DNA of 42,186 bases from an uncultured Acidobacteriota bacterium (GTDB lineage: Bacteria > Acidobacteriota > Vicinamibacteria > Vicinamibacterales > UBA2999): the NCBI GenBank assembly GCA_902826515.1, contig CADEFD010000035.1, positions 1-42,186 of the forward strand. Reading direction: 5' to 3'. Shown here piece after piece: positions 15,094-23,008 of the stretch; position 1 is the first letter of the stretch; each line of letters starts with the position of its first letter. The translations under genes and the position numbers were made by a program. The notes under the pieces were generated by a model that searched no databases, was not told the origin of the DNA, and saw nothing but the letters and a program-made list of their open reading frames with translations.

Positions 15094-17136
15094 ATGCCGT
15101 CACCTCCCGTCAGGCTCGCCCTTCTCTGGCACATGCACCAGCCGTACTACCTCGACCCGGAGACGGGCGAGTCGGTGCTGCCGTGGGTGCGGCTGCACGC
15201 CCTCAAGGACTACTGGGGCATGGTGGCGCTCGTCGACGAGTGCCCCGGCATGCGGGCCACGTTCAACCTCGTGCCGTCGCTCGTCGAGCAGGTCGAGGCC
15301 TACGCGCAGGAGCGGACGTGGGATCGGCAGCTCGTGCTGGGCCTGCGCGAGGCCGACGCGCTCGACCGCGCCGAGGCGGAGTGGTTCGTGCGTGAAGGGT
15401 TCCACGCACACCCGCCGACGATGGTCGACCCGTATCCGCGCTATGCCGAACTCTGGCGCCTGCAGGCGGGCGAGCGGCCCTTCGATCTCGCGGCGCTGCG
15501 CGACCTGCAGGTCTGGCAGAAGCTGGCCTGGGTGGACCCCGACATCGCCGCCACCGACCCGCGGGTGCAGCGCCTGCTCGCCAAGGGGCGCGATTTCGAC
15601 GAACACGACAAACACACGCTGCGGGCGGTCGAGCTCGAGGTGCTGCGGCGGATCGTGCCGGCCTGGCGCGCCGCCGCGGCGCGCGGCCAGGTGGAGCTCT
15701 CGTGTTCGCCGTACTTCCACCCGATCCTGCCGCTCCTCTGTGATTCGGCCGCCCACCACGACGCCCATCCGGGGGCGCCGCTCCCGGAGCCACCGTTCAT
15801 CTGGCCGGCGGACGCCGATGCCCAGCTGGCTCGCGCCATCCACGCGCACACCGCGTGGTTCGGCCAGCCGCCGCGCGGGGTCTGGCCCTCGGAAGGCAGC
15901 GTGTCGCCGGCCGCGGCCGAGGCGATTGCCCGCGCCGGATTCCGCTGGATGGCCACCGACGAAGACATCCTGAAGCGCTCGCGGGCCCTGGCCGGACAGT
16001 CCACCCCCGACGTGCTGAAGTTCCGGGCGCACGCGTTCCCGACGCCGCACGGCGACGTCCGGATGGTGTTCCGGGACCACGGCTTGTCGGACGCCATCGG
16101 CTTCGTGTACCAGAGCTGGCCGGCTGATGCCGCCGTGGACGACTTCGTGGGCAAGTTGCGCGCGATCGGCGCGCACTGCGCGGCGGTGGACGGCCGGCAG
16201 GCCGTCGTGCCGATCATCCTCGACGGCGAGAACGCGTGGGAGCACTACGCCGGCGGCGGCCGGCCGTTCCTGCGAGCCCTCTATCGGCGTCTCGCGGAGG
16301 CGCCCGACATCGAGCCGGTGACGATGCACGAGGCGACGAGCGGGGAAGTCACACCCCTGACTCGCCTCTTCGCCGGCTCCTGGATCCACGCCGACTTCGG
16401 CATCTGGATTGGCCACGCCGACGACCGCCGCGCCTGGGTCCAGCTCGGCCAGGCGCGCGCCCGGTTCGAGGCCCGCCGATCGGACCTCACGGCCGAGGTG
16501 GCCGCCGAGGCCATGGACGCGCTCCAGGCCGCCGAAGGCAGCGACTGGTTCTGGTGGTACGGCGACGATCATTCGTCGGCACACGACCGCGAGTTCGACG
16601 CCTTGTTCCGCCGGCACCTGCGCCGCGCCTGGCGCGCCATGGGGCTCGAGCCGCCCGAGGACCTGCACCGCACCAACATCACGACCGCCGTGGCGGGCGA
16701 CGACGTCCTGCGCCTGCGTCCCGGCTCCGGCGATGCTTCGACGCTCTCGAGCTACTTCGACCGGCTGGGTGCCGTGCCGCTCGAACGGAGCGCCGGCTCC
16801 ATGCACCGTGTCGGGCGGTCGGCCATCACGCGCTGTGATGCCGGGGCAACCGACGACGGGCTCGTGCTCTGGGTCGAGGTGACCGACGGCGTGAGCCTCG
16901 CGGTCGAGTCGGTGTCGCTCGAGTCCGGCGCCGCGCCGGTCATGCGCGACATCCCGAGCGGCCGCGTGGACATTCCGTGGGCCGCCCTCGGCGCCGGGCC
17001 TGGCACGGTCGTGCGCCTTCGGGTCGTGGCCCGAGATGCGGCCCGGCGGATCGTGGAAACGGTGCCGGCCGATGGGCTGGCGCGCCGCGTCGAACTGCCG
17101 GCGGCCAGCGCGAACGCGGCCGTCTGGACGGCCTGA
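15094..17136 (+). CDS. Glycoside hydrolase family 57
   Basis: This 680-residue alpha-glucan-active enzyme has the hallmark N-terminal LLWHMHQPYY (11-19), the nucleophile motif GVWPSEGSVS with Glu267, and the putative acid/base region ILDGENAWEHY with Asp378. Further family positions are SCSPYFHPILPLL and WFWWYGDDHSS. GH57 members include amylopullulanases, 4-alpha-glucanotransferases and branching enzymes, and I cannot choose between them. No signal peptide is seen, so a cytoplasmic role in glycogen or maltodextrin turnover is likely. The ATG at 15094 is 28 bp from the divergent lptFG start, and the two genes share a promoter region. No other glycan gene is adjacent. Confidence 0.87.
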   Translation: MPSPPVRLALLWHMHQPYYLDPETGESVLPWVRLHALKDYWGMVALVDECPGMRATFNLVPSLVEQVEAYAQERTWDRQLVLGLREADALDRAEAEWFVREGFHAHPPTMVDPYPRYAELWRLQAGERPFDLAALRDLQVWQKLAWVDPDIAATDPRVQRLLAKGRDFDEHDKHTLRAVELEVLRRIVPAWRAAAARGQVELSCSPYFHPILPLLCDSAAHHDAHPGAPLPEPPFIWPADADAQLARAIHAHTAWFGQPPRGVWPSEGSVSPAAAEAIARAGFRWMATDEDILKRSRALAGQSTPDVLKFRAHAFPTPHGDVRMVFRDHGLSDAIGFVYQSWPADAAVDDFVGKLRAIGAHCAAVDGRQAVVPIILDGENAWEHYAGGGRPFLRALYRRLAEAPDIEPVTMHEATSGEVTPLTRLFAGSWIHADFGIWIGHADDRRAWVQLGQARARFEARRSDLTAEVAAEAMDALQAAEGSDWFWWYGDDHSSAHDREFDALFRRHLRRAWRAMGLEPPEDLHRTNITTAVAGDDVLRLRPGSGDASTLSSYFDRLGAVPLERSAGSMHRVGRSAITRCDAGATDDGLVLWVEVTDGVSLAVESVSLESGAAPVMRDIPSGRVDIPWAALGAGPGTVVRLRVVARDAARRIVETVPADGLARRVELPAASANAAVWTA

Positions 17137-17525
17137 GCCGTCTCCGCGGACCGTCCGGTCCGTCGTCGCCGCCGGCTCGCGTCCCGGCAGGGCAAACCAC
17201 CCACAAACCATCAACAGCCATGTTTCAGGCCGTATTGTACTAAGGTCTGATAATATATCTTATGTAAACTTAACCAGCGAAAGAGGCTCCACGGAACACT
17301 CGCGGAGTGCGTTTCCGGGCCTGCGACTATGACCGTTACTGGGTTCTGCGCCACGGCTTCGCGCGATTCCGTACCGGGAGCCCTGTGGACGTGGCCGCAT
17401 GTTCGCGGGCGTCCGCGAATTACAACCTGAAGCTTGTGGCGGGTATTTCGGCGCGCCCCGAATCGCGGACCGCTTGGCCGCAATTCGGGACGCCTCGGGC
17501 GGGATCCGGACGTGGCGTCCGGGAC
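17137..17525. other. Gene-free 389-bp gap between convergent genes: AT-rich island plus hairpin cluster
   Basis: No convincing coding sequence is present. About 17221-17275 is strikingly AT-rich for this genome (TCTGATAATATATCTTATG within it) and contains -10-like hexamers on both strands. It is followed by at least four potential hairpins: 17293-17316 (GGAACACTC/GAGTG..TTCC), 17402-17419 (TTCGCGG/CCGCGAA, loop GCGT), 17457-17489 (13 bp with one mismatch and one bulge, loop GCTT), and 17506-17522 (CCGGACG/CGTCCGG, loop TGG). The last sits just beyond the parB stop. None has a T-run, so they are not classic intrinsic terminators. The gap could hold terminators, a small RNA, or both. Confidence 0.5.
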
Positions 17526-18353
17526 TTACTGCTGGTGCCGCAGGTCGTCGATGATGGCTTCGAGGGCGCTGATGACTTCGTCCTTCGACGCCTGCTTCTT
17601 GGTGAACGTCAGGCGCAGATTGAACGCCTTCGTCGGCGGACGGAAGCTGAAGACGAACGCCTTCGGGCGTCCTGGGCCGGGCTTCGGTTTTTCCTGTTCC
17701 TTACGGAGCTGCTCGCGGGTCACGCCCTGGGTGGCGATCTTCTCGACGAGCGCCGCCATCTTCTTGGGGTCGCCCTGGCGGGCCACCTGCAAGAGGATCG
17801 ACTTGCTCGAGATGTCCGCCAGGCGGCACACCTTGCGCACTTCAGGCGGGATGGTCGTGAGCGACAGCGACTCGGTGATTGACGTCCGCGACTTCCCCAG
17901 CCGCTTCGCCAGATCCTCGTGCGTGTAGCCGCACTTGGTGCTCAGGCTGTGCAGGGCCTCGGCCTCTTCGAAAGCCGTCAGGTCCTTGCGCTGGATGTTC
18001 TCGACGAGCGCGAGTTCCAGCATCTCGGTGTCGTCGACGTCTCGCACGACCACCGGCAGCTCGACGATCCCGGCCCGGATGGCGGCCTGGTAGCGGCGTT
18101 CTCCGGCGATGATCTGATAGCGCTCACCGCGCTGCCGGACGATCAGGGGCTCGATGATCCCCTTCTCGGTCAGCGACGAGACCAGGTCCGACAGGTCCCC
18201 CATGGCCTGGCGAGGCTGATCGGGGTTCGGATCGACCTTGTCGATCGGCACCATGCGGCCCACGGGCGTGGCCGCCGAAGCCGCGAGAGTGTCGACGTAA
18301 TGCGCGTCGTGGCGCATCTGGAGAGCGACTGGAAGACCGCGTGGTTTAGGCAC
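17526..18353 (-). CDS. parB: ParB/RepB/Spo0J-family partition protein
   Basis: This 275-residue DNA-binding CTPase-type partition protein is linked to parA. The N-terminal domain has VPIDKVDPNPDQPR, then IIAGERRYQAAIRAG; the canonical GERRxRA box has Gln where Arg is usual. LALVENIQRKDLTAFEEAEA follows. A helix-turn-helix lies near residues 141-165 (YTHEDLAKRLGKSRTSITES). The C-terminus is a Lys/Pro-rich linker and a short helix-rich end. I do not see the N-terminal LGRGL motif with which many chromosomal ParBs stimulate ParA. The gene overlaps the parA stop by 8 bp. No parS site (TGTTTCACGTGAAACA) was found in the window. Confidence 0.88.
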   Translation of the reverse strand: MPKPRGLPVALQMRHDAHYVDTLAASAATPVGRMVPIDKVDPNPDQPRQAMGDLSDLVSSLTEKGIIEPLIVRQRGERYQIIAGERRYQAAIRAGIVELPVVVRDVDDTEMLELALVENIQRKDLTAFEEAEALHSLSTKCGYTHEDLAKRLGKSRTSITESLSLTTIPPEVRKVCRLADISSKSILLQVARQGDPKKMAALVEKIATQGVTREQLRKEQEKPKPGPGRPKAFVFSFRPPTKAFNLRLTFTKKQASKDEVISALEAIIDDLRHQQ

Positions 18354-19098
18354 GTTCGATGACCTCTTCGCACAGGCTGTAGTACTCGCTCGCCCCGGAT
18401 GACTCGGGCGCGAACGTGAAGATGGACTCCCGATACGCCGGACTTTCCTCGAGCCGAACGCTCTTGCTGATGACCGTCTTGAACACCTTTTCTCCGAACA
18501 CCTTGCGGATCTGCGCGAGGATGTCCCGCCCGAGGGCCGTCCTCTTGTCGTGCATCGTGATGACGACGCCGAGAATCTTCAGCCCGGGGTTGGGCCGCTG
18601 ACGGACTTTCTCGATCGTCTCGAGGAGGTCGTCGGTGCCTTCGAGCGCGAAGTACGACGACTGGATGGGAATCAGCAGGTGCGTCGCCGCGACGAGGGCG
18701 TTGACGGTCAGCAGGCCCAGGGCCGGCGGGCAGTCGATGACGACGTGCGTGTAGGCGGCCAGCTTGGCGAGCTGGTCCTTCAGGCGGAACGGGGCGTCGA
18801 GTTCGCCGACGAGCCGCGACTCGAGCTTGGCGAGCGAGATGCGCGCCGGGGCCACCGAGAGGTTCGGTACCGCGGTCGCCTTGATGACTTCCTGCATGTC
18901 GAGGGCGGGGTCGACGAAGACGTCGTACATCCCACGTTCGACCTCGCGTAAATCGAGGTACGACATGCTGCTGTTGGCCTGAGGGTCGAGGTCGATGAGG
19001 AGCGTCGACTTGCCTCGCAGCGCCAGCGCGGCCGCCAGGTTGAGGGCGGTCGTGGTCTTGCCGACGCCGCCTTTCTGATTCGCGATGGCGAGGATCAT
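18346..19098 (-). CDS. parA: ParA-family partition ATPase
   Basis: This 250-residue ATPase begins MILAIANQKGGVGKTTTALN, with the deviant Walker A motif at 9-16 carrying both signature lysines. LLIDLDPQANSS (Walker A' region) and VVIDCPPALG (Walker B) follow. ParA dimers bind the nucleoid and move ParB-bound DNA. The frame is open upstream to 19164. The ATG at 19098 places the Walker motif where the family has it, and a strong predicted promoter starts transcription near 19156, inside the longer frame. It is translationally linked to parB. The gene is far from any dnaA/gidB-like gene in this window, so whether this is the main chromosomal system is open. Confidence 0.9.
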   Translation of the reverse strand: MILAIANQKGGVGKTTTALNLAAALALRGKSTLLIDLDPQANSSMSYLDLREVERGMYDVFVDPALDMQEVIKATAVPNLSVAPARISLAKLESRLVGELDAPFRLKDQLAKLAAYTHVVIDCPPALGLLTVNALVAATHLLIPIQSSYFALEGTDDLLETIEKVRQRPNPGLKILGVVITMHDKRTALGRDILAQIRKVFGEKVFKTVISKSVRLEESPAYRESIFTFAPESSGASEYYSLCEEVIERA

Positions 19099-19162
19099 TG
19101 ATGACGGATGTGACTGCAGCGGTATGGGAAATCCGAACCACCCGGGGGGACCGAGTGCGGTC

Positions 19163-19192
19163 ATTCTAGGAGTGCGTGTGCAACGGCGTCAA
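19163..19192 (-). promoter_or_regulatory. Predicted sigma-70 promoter of parA-parB
   Basis: On the minus strand TTGACG (19192-19187, 5/6) is followed after 18 bp by TAGAAT (19168-19163, 5/6). The predicted start near 19156 leaves a leader of about 58 nt. Confidence 0.6.
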
Positions 19193-19267
19193 GGCGCGGC
19201 CGTTGCCGGATCGTATGTCGGCGGGAAATTGCGCGCCCTAAGTGCCTTGAAACGTGCAGGTTAGGGA

Positions 19268-19289
19268 AATTGTCGGCCGGCCGACAATT
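19268..19289. repeat. 22-bp perfect palindrome
   Basis: Half-site AATTGTCGGCC is followed directly by its reverse complement, with no spacer. It lies in the 225-bp region between the bifunctional nuclease gene and parA, about 110 bp upstream of the predicted parA transcription start. It has no T-run on either side, so it is more likely a protein-binding operator than a terminator. Confidence 0.6.
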
Positions 19290-19295
19290 GATCGA

Positions 19296-19317
19296 CGGCA
19301 CCCGGGGCCAGGTGCCG
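19296..19317 (-). terminator. Hairpin after the bifunctional nuclease gene
   Basis: CGGCACC (19296-19302) pairs with GGTGCCG (19311-19317) around an 8-nt loop, 7 nt beyond the stop codon at 19324. There is no T-tract, so termination is uncertain. Confidence 0.35.
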
Positions 19318-19323
19318 GACGAG

Positions 19324-19797
19324 CTACATCTTGTACTTGCCGAGGTCCTCGGGGTCGAGGCTCTCGAGCCACTGATGGAGGCGTTCGCCGTCCACCTTGG
19401 CCGTGCTGGCGTCGATGGTTTTGGCGCTGTCGATGACCGACTCCTCCACCCAGATTGGCGAGCGGGTGCGCAGCGCCAGGGCGATGGCGTCGCTCGGACG
19501 GGCATCGACCGCGACCTTCCCGGCCGGGGTGTCGAGGTGGATGTGCGCGAAGAAGGTGTTGTCCTTCACGTCCGAAACGACGATGCGTTCGACGCTCGCC
19601 TGCAGGTCGTGGATGACGTTCCGCAGGAGGTCGTGGGTCATCGGCCTCGGCGTGTGCACGTTCTCGATCTGGAGCGCGATGGCGTTCGCTTCGAACACGC
19701 CCACCCAGATCGGGAGGATGCGCCGGTCCTGGTCGTCGTGCAGGATGACGATGGGCATGTTCGTCACGGGGTCGACCGTGAGGCCCTTGATCGTCAT
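19324..19797 (-). CDS. Bifunctional nuclease family protein (DUF151/BFN)
   Basis: This 157-residue protein starts MTIKGLTVDPVTNMPIVIL. Its body carries LPIWVGVFEANAIALQIE, TPRPMTHDLLRNVI and DARPSDAIALALR, the conserved positions of the DUF151 fold. Plant members have been reported as dual DNase/RNase; the bacterial function is largely unknown. The ATG at 19797 lies 5 nt after the miaB stop; a GTG at 19809 that overlaps that stop is an alternative start. It is probably co-transcribed with recN and miaB. The longer open frame only overlaps miaB and has no family similarity. Confidence 0.88.
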   Translation of the reverse strand: MTIKGLTVDPVTNMPIVILHDDQDRRILPIWVGVFEANAIALQIENVHTPRPMTHDLLRNVIHDLQASVERIVVSDVKDNTFFAHIHLDTPAGKVAVDARPSDAIALALRTRSPIWVEESVIDSAKTIDASTAKVDGERLHQWLESLDPEDLGKYKM

Positions 19798-19802
19798 TTC
19801 AA

Positions 19803-21161
19803 TCAGCACGTGGTGGCCTCGGCCGCTGCCGCTGCGGAGGTGACAGGTTGGCCCCAGACGCCGAAGGCGCCGGCGCGTTCGATTCGGACGGGCACGAAGG
19901 TGCCGAGCCACGCGGCATCACCCGGAAAGTTCACGACGGTGTTGCCCGACGTGCGGCCGGCCAGTTCCCAGGCGCGGCGCCTGCTCGTCGTATCGACCAG
20001 CACTTCCACGATGCGTCCGACGGACGCCTCGTGGAGCGCCGCCTGAATCCCCTTCTGCAGCGCCTGGAGTTCCATGATGCGACGGGTCTTCTCCGCCTCC
20101 GGCACGTCGTCGGGCATCCGCTGGGCCGCCAGGGTGTTCGGACGCGGTGAGTACTTGAACGAGAACATGCTGTGGTATCCGACGGCTTCGGTGAGTGACA
20201 ACGTCTCGCGAAAGTCGTCGTCGGTCTCTCCCGGGAACCCAACGATCATATCGGTCGAGAGCTGGAGGTCCGGGAGGGCCGCTTTCAGTTTTTCGACGAG
20301 CGTCAGGTACTCCTCGCGGGAGTGCCGGCGGCGCATCGCCTTGAGCACGCGCGTCGAGCCCGACTGCACCGGCAGGTGCAGATGCCGGCAGACCTTGGAG
20401 AGGTCGCGCATTGCCGCGATGAGGCGGTCTGAGCAGTGCCGCGGATGCGGGCTCGCGAAGCGGATGCGCTCGATGCCGCGCACCTCCTGCACCGCTTCGA
20501 GCAGTCCGGCGAAATCACAGGCGGGGTCGTCGGGTGCCTGGTAGTGATTCACGATCTGCCCGAGCAGTTGCACCTCGCGGCGGCCGGCCGCCGCCAACTC
20601 CTCCACCTCGCGGATGATCTCGGCCTTGGCGCGCATACGTTCGTGGCCGCGGGTGTACGGCACCACACAGTAGGAGCAATAGTCGTTGCAGCCTTCGACG
20701 ATGGTGACGAAACCCTTCACGGGATCGTCGCGGCGCGTGAGCCCGAGCGGGAACGTCGGCTCGTCGTAGGGCGTAGAGACGTCCACGAGCGGCTGAGTGG
20801 CGGCTTCGGCCTGGGCCACGAGCACGGGCAGCATCTTCACGCGCTGCGTGCCGATGACGATGTCCACGAGCTTCGACTTGGCGAGGACCGCCGCGCCTTC
20901 CTGTTGCGCGACGCACCCGGTCACCGCCACCATCGGCGCGCGGCCCGTGCGGCCGGCCAGCCCCTTGATGTGGCCGAGGCGTGTGTACAGCTGTTCCTCG
21001 GCGCGCTCGCGGACCGAGCAGGTGTTGATGACGACCAGATCGGCGTCGTCGTCGGCGTCCGTGGCCTCGAAACCGGCCTGTTCGAGGAGGCCGGCCATAC
21101 GCTCCGAGTCATGGACGTTCATCTGACAGCCGTAGGTCTCGATCAGGTATTTCCTGGCCAT
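19803..21161 (-). CDS. miaB: tRNA-2-methylthio-N6-dimethylallyladenosine synthase
   Basis: This 452-residue radical-SAM methylthiotransferase acts on A37 of tRNAs. The N-terminal cluster ligands are Cys12 (YGCQMN), Cys48 (NTCSVRE) and Cys83 (TGCVAQ). The radical-SAM CxxxCxxC is EGCNDYCSYCVVPYTRG at Cys158/162/165, and a TRAM-like domain ends the protein. The usual GQNVN motif reads GQIVN (201-205). Most other MiaB signatures are intact (HLHLPVQSGS, STDMIVGFPGET). The ATG at 21161 overlaps the recN stop by one base. The open frame extends upstream, but only through the repetitive end of recN. The C-terminal Ala-rich tail is slightly longer than usual. Confidence 0.94.
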   Translation of the reverse strand: MARKYLIETYGCQMNVHDSERMAGLLEQAGFEATDADDDADLVVINTCSVRERAEEQLYTRLGHIKGLAGRTGRAPMVAVTGCVAQQEGAAVLAKSKLVDIVIGTQRVKMLPVLVAQAEAATQPLVDVSTPYDEPTFPLGLTRRDDPVKGFVTIVEGCNDYCSYCVVPYTRGHERMRAKAEIIREVEELAAAGRREVQLLGQIVNHYQAPDDPACDFAGLLEAVQEVRGIERIRFASPHPRHCSDRLIAAMRDLSKVCRHLHLPVQSGSTRVLKAMRRRHSREEYLTLVEKLKAALPDLQLSTDMIVGFPGETDDDFRETLSLTEAVGYHSMFSFKYSPRPNTLAAQRMPDDVPEAEKTRRIMELQALQKGIQAALHEASVGRIVEVLVDTTSRRRAWELAGRTSGNTVVNFPGDAAWLGTFVPVRIERAGAFGVWGQPVTSAAAAAEATTC

Positions 21162-22855
21162 TATTTCCGCACTTTCGCTTTCGCCCCTCGAGGGCCTTCG
21201 CCTTTCGCTTTCGCCTCGGGCGACACTTTCGCTTTCGCCTGGAGCAGCGTGCGGGCGGCCGAGAGGACGTCGTTCGAGAGCGCGCTCTCCCCCGCCATCA
21301 TGCGGGCGATTTCGTGCTCGCGGGCGACCTCGTCGAGGCGGGTCACGGAGGTCACCGTGCGCGGCCCCTTCACCGCCTTGTCGATGCAGTAGTGGGTCGA
21401 GGCCATGGCCGCGATCTGGGGCAGGTGGGTGATGCACAACACCTGAGTGCGCTGCCCGAGCGAGCGCAGCTTCTCGCCCACCACGGACGCGGCGCGTCCG
21501 CCGATGCCGGCGTCGACTTCATCGAAGATGAGCGTGCGCGAGGGGTGCTCCCCTGCCGACAGCGTCTTGAAGGCGAGCATGATGCGCGACAGTTCGCCCC
21601 CCGAGGCGATGCGGGCGAGCGGTCGCGGGTCCTCGCCGGGGTTGGCAGCCAGGAAGAACTCCGCCGTGTCGATGCCGCCGCCGTGCCAGCCCTGCGGGGT
21701 CTCGCTCGTGACGATCCGCACCTCGAAGCGGGCGCGGGCCATGCCGAGCTCGGCCATGCCGGCTTCGACCGCCGTGCCGAGTGCCTTCGCCGCGCCATGC
21801 CTGGCCTTCGAAAGGGTGCGGGCCACGGCGAGGAACGCGGCGCGGGCCTGGTCGAGCGCGGCGCGGGCGGTGTCCTTGTGCTGGGCGCCGCCGGTCAGCG
21901 CGTCGAGCTCACGCTCGAGGGCCGCGGTTTTCGCGCGCACCTCGTCGAGGGTCGGGCCGTGCTTGCGCTTCAGGCGTTCGAGCAGGGCGAGGCGGTCTTC
22001 GACTTCCTGCAGGCGGCCGGGCGAGGCGTCGAGGCCGTCGGCGTAGTCGCGGAGCGTGAGCGCCAGGTCGTCGAGCTGGGCCTTGACACCCTCGCGGGCG
22101 GCGACGTGCGGGGCGAACGTCGCGTCGATCGACGACAGCTCGCTCACCCGCTTCCATACCTGCGCCAGCGTGCCGAGCGCCGCGTGCTCCTGTTCGTAGA
22201 GCAGGCCGTAGGCTTCGGTGCAGAGCGTCTGGAGGCGGCCGGCATGGCGCAGCACGTCGCGGGTGCGCTCGAGCGCTTCATCTTCCCCTTCGGCCACGGC
22301 GGCCTTGCGCAGTTCGCTCAGGTGGAACTCGACCAGCTCGAGGCGGCTCGCCCGTTCGCCGGCATCGAGTTCGGCGCGCGCCAGTGCCTGTTCGGCTTCG
22401 CTCACGACCGACCACGCGGCGGTGACAGCGGCGGTCTGCTCGCCAAGGTGCGCCCAGGCGTCGAGCATCGGCAGGTGCGTGGCGGGATCGAGCAGGGCCT
22501 GGTGTTCGTGCTGGCCGTGCAGTTCGACGAGGTCGCTGACGAGGGCGCGCAGCGCCGCGGCGTTCACGAGCTGGCCGTTGACGAAGGCGCGGGAGCGTCC
22601 CTGGGCGGTGATCTCGCGGCGCACGACGAGGTCGCGGCCGTCAGGGGTTTCGAGCTGGGCTTCGACGCTGGCGGTGTCTTCGCCGGTGCGCACGAGATCC
22701 GAGGACGCGCGCCCGCCGAGGAGAAGCCCCACGGCCTCGACCAGCATCGACTTTCCGGCGCCGGTCTCGCCCGTCAGGACGTTGAACGAGCGTTCAAATT
22801 CGACGGCGGCCGACTCGATGACCGCAAGGTGCTTGATCGCCAGATACCGGATCAT
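21161..22855 (-). CDS. recN: DNA repair protein RecN
   Basis: This 564-residue SMC-like ATPase acts in double-strand-break repair. It has Walker A GETGAGKS at 29-36 and QLVNAAALRALVSDLVELHG with the Q-loop region. Long coiled-coil arms follow, then the C-terminal ATPase half with ASGGELSRIMLAFKTL, TLIFDEVDAGIGGRAA and VLCITHLPQIAAMA. The family normally ends soon after the LSAARTLL helix. Here a Lys/Ala-rich tail (QAKAKVSPEAKAKGEGPRG and AKAKVRK) is encoded by three copies of a 14-bp repeat (see 21172-21239). Start ATG 22855 gives the family-typical MIRYLAIKHLAVIE. Confidence 0.94.
   Translation of the reverse strand: MIRYLAIKHLAVIESAAVEFERSFNVLTGETGAGKSMLVEAVGLLLGGRASSDLVRTGEDTASVEAQLETPDGRDLVVRREITAQGRSRAFVNGQLVNAAALRALVSDLVELHGQHEHQALLDPATHLPMLDAWAHLGEQTAAVTAAWSVVSEAEQALARAELDAGERASRLELVEFHLSELRKAAVAEGEDEALERTRDVLRHAGRLQTLCTEAYGLLYEQEHAALGTLAQVWKRVSELSSIDATFAPHVAAREGVKAQLDDLALTLRDYADGLDASPGRLQEVEDRLALLERLKRKHGPTLDEVRAKTAALERELDALTGGAQHKDTARAALDQARAAFLAVARTLSKARHGAAKALGTAVEAGMAELGMARARFEVRIVTSETPQGWHGGGIDTAEFFLAANPGEDPRPLARIASGGELSRIMLAFKTLSAGEHPSRTLIFDEVDAGIGGRAASVVGEKLRSLGQRTQVLCITHLPQIAAMASTHYCIDKAVKGPRTVTSVTRLDEVAREHEIARMMAGESALSNDVLSAARTLLQAKAKVSPEAKAKGEGPRGAKAKVRK
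21172..21239. repeat. Three copies of a 14-bp repeat in the 3' end of recN
   Basis: CTTTCGCTTTCGCC (minus strand GGCGAAAGCGAAAG) occurs exactly at 21172-21185, 21202-21215 and 21226-21239. The copies are unevenly spaced and encode AKAK blocks in the RecN tail. Confidence 0.85.
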
Positions 22856-22923
22856 CGACGGGTCGCCAGGGGTCGGCCACGCGCGTAGCACGGTGGAGAC
22901 GGAAGTGCCATCGTATCATGGGT

Positions 22924-22953
22924 TTGACAGAATTTCTCACGGCGTGTTACGTT
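22924..22953 (+). promoter_or_regulatory. Predicted promoter of the tol-pal operon
   Basis: A perfect TTGACA (22924-22929) is followed after 18 bp by TGT TACGTT (extended -10, hexamer 22948-22953, 3/6). A start near 22960 would give a ~49-nt leader containing the GGAGG ribosome-binding site. Confidence 0.45.
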
Positions 22954-23008
22954 TGCACACCCGCGCTGTTCCCAGCGGCGCATCTCTCCCCTCACAGTGG
23001 AGGTGTCG

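Noticed and set aside
17219..17226. Half-match TGTTTCA to parS
   Set aside because: Only the left half of TGTTTCACGTGAAACA is present; the right half does not match.
17245..17275. AT-rich island as replication origin
   Set aside because: No convincing TTATCCACA boxes and no dnaA, dnaN, rpmH or gid genes nearby; retained only as a promoter/ncRNA candidate.
17211..17483. 90-codon minus-strand frame in the gene-free gap
   Set aside because: No ribosome-binding site or recognisable domain; it crosses the AT-rich island and the hairpins.
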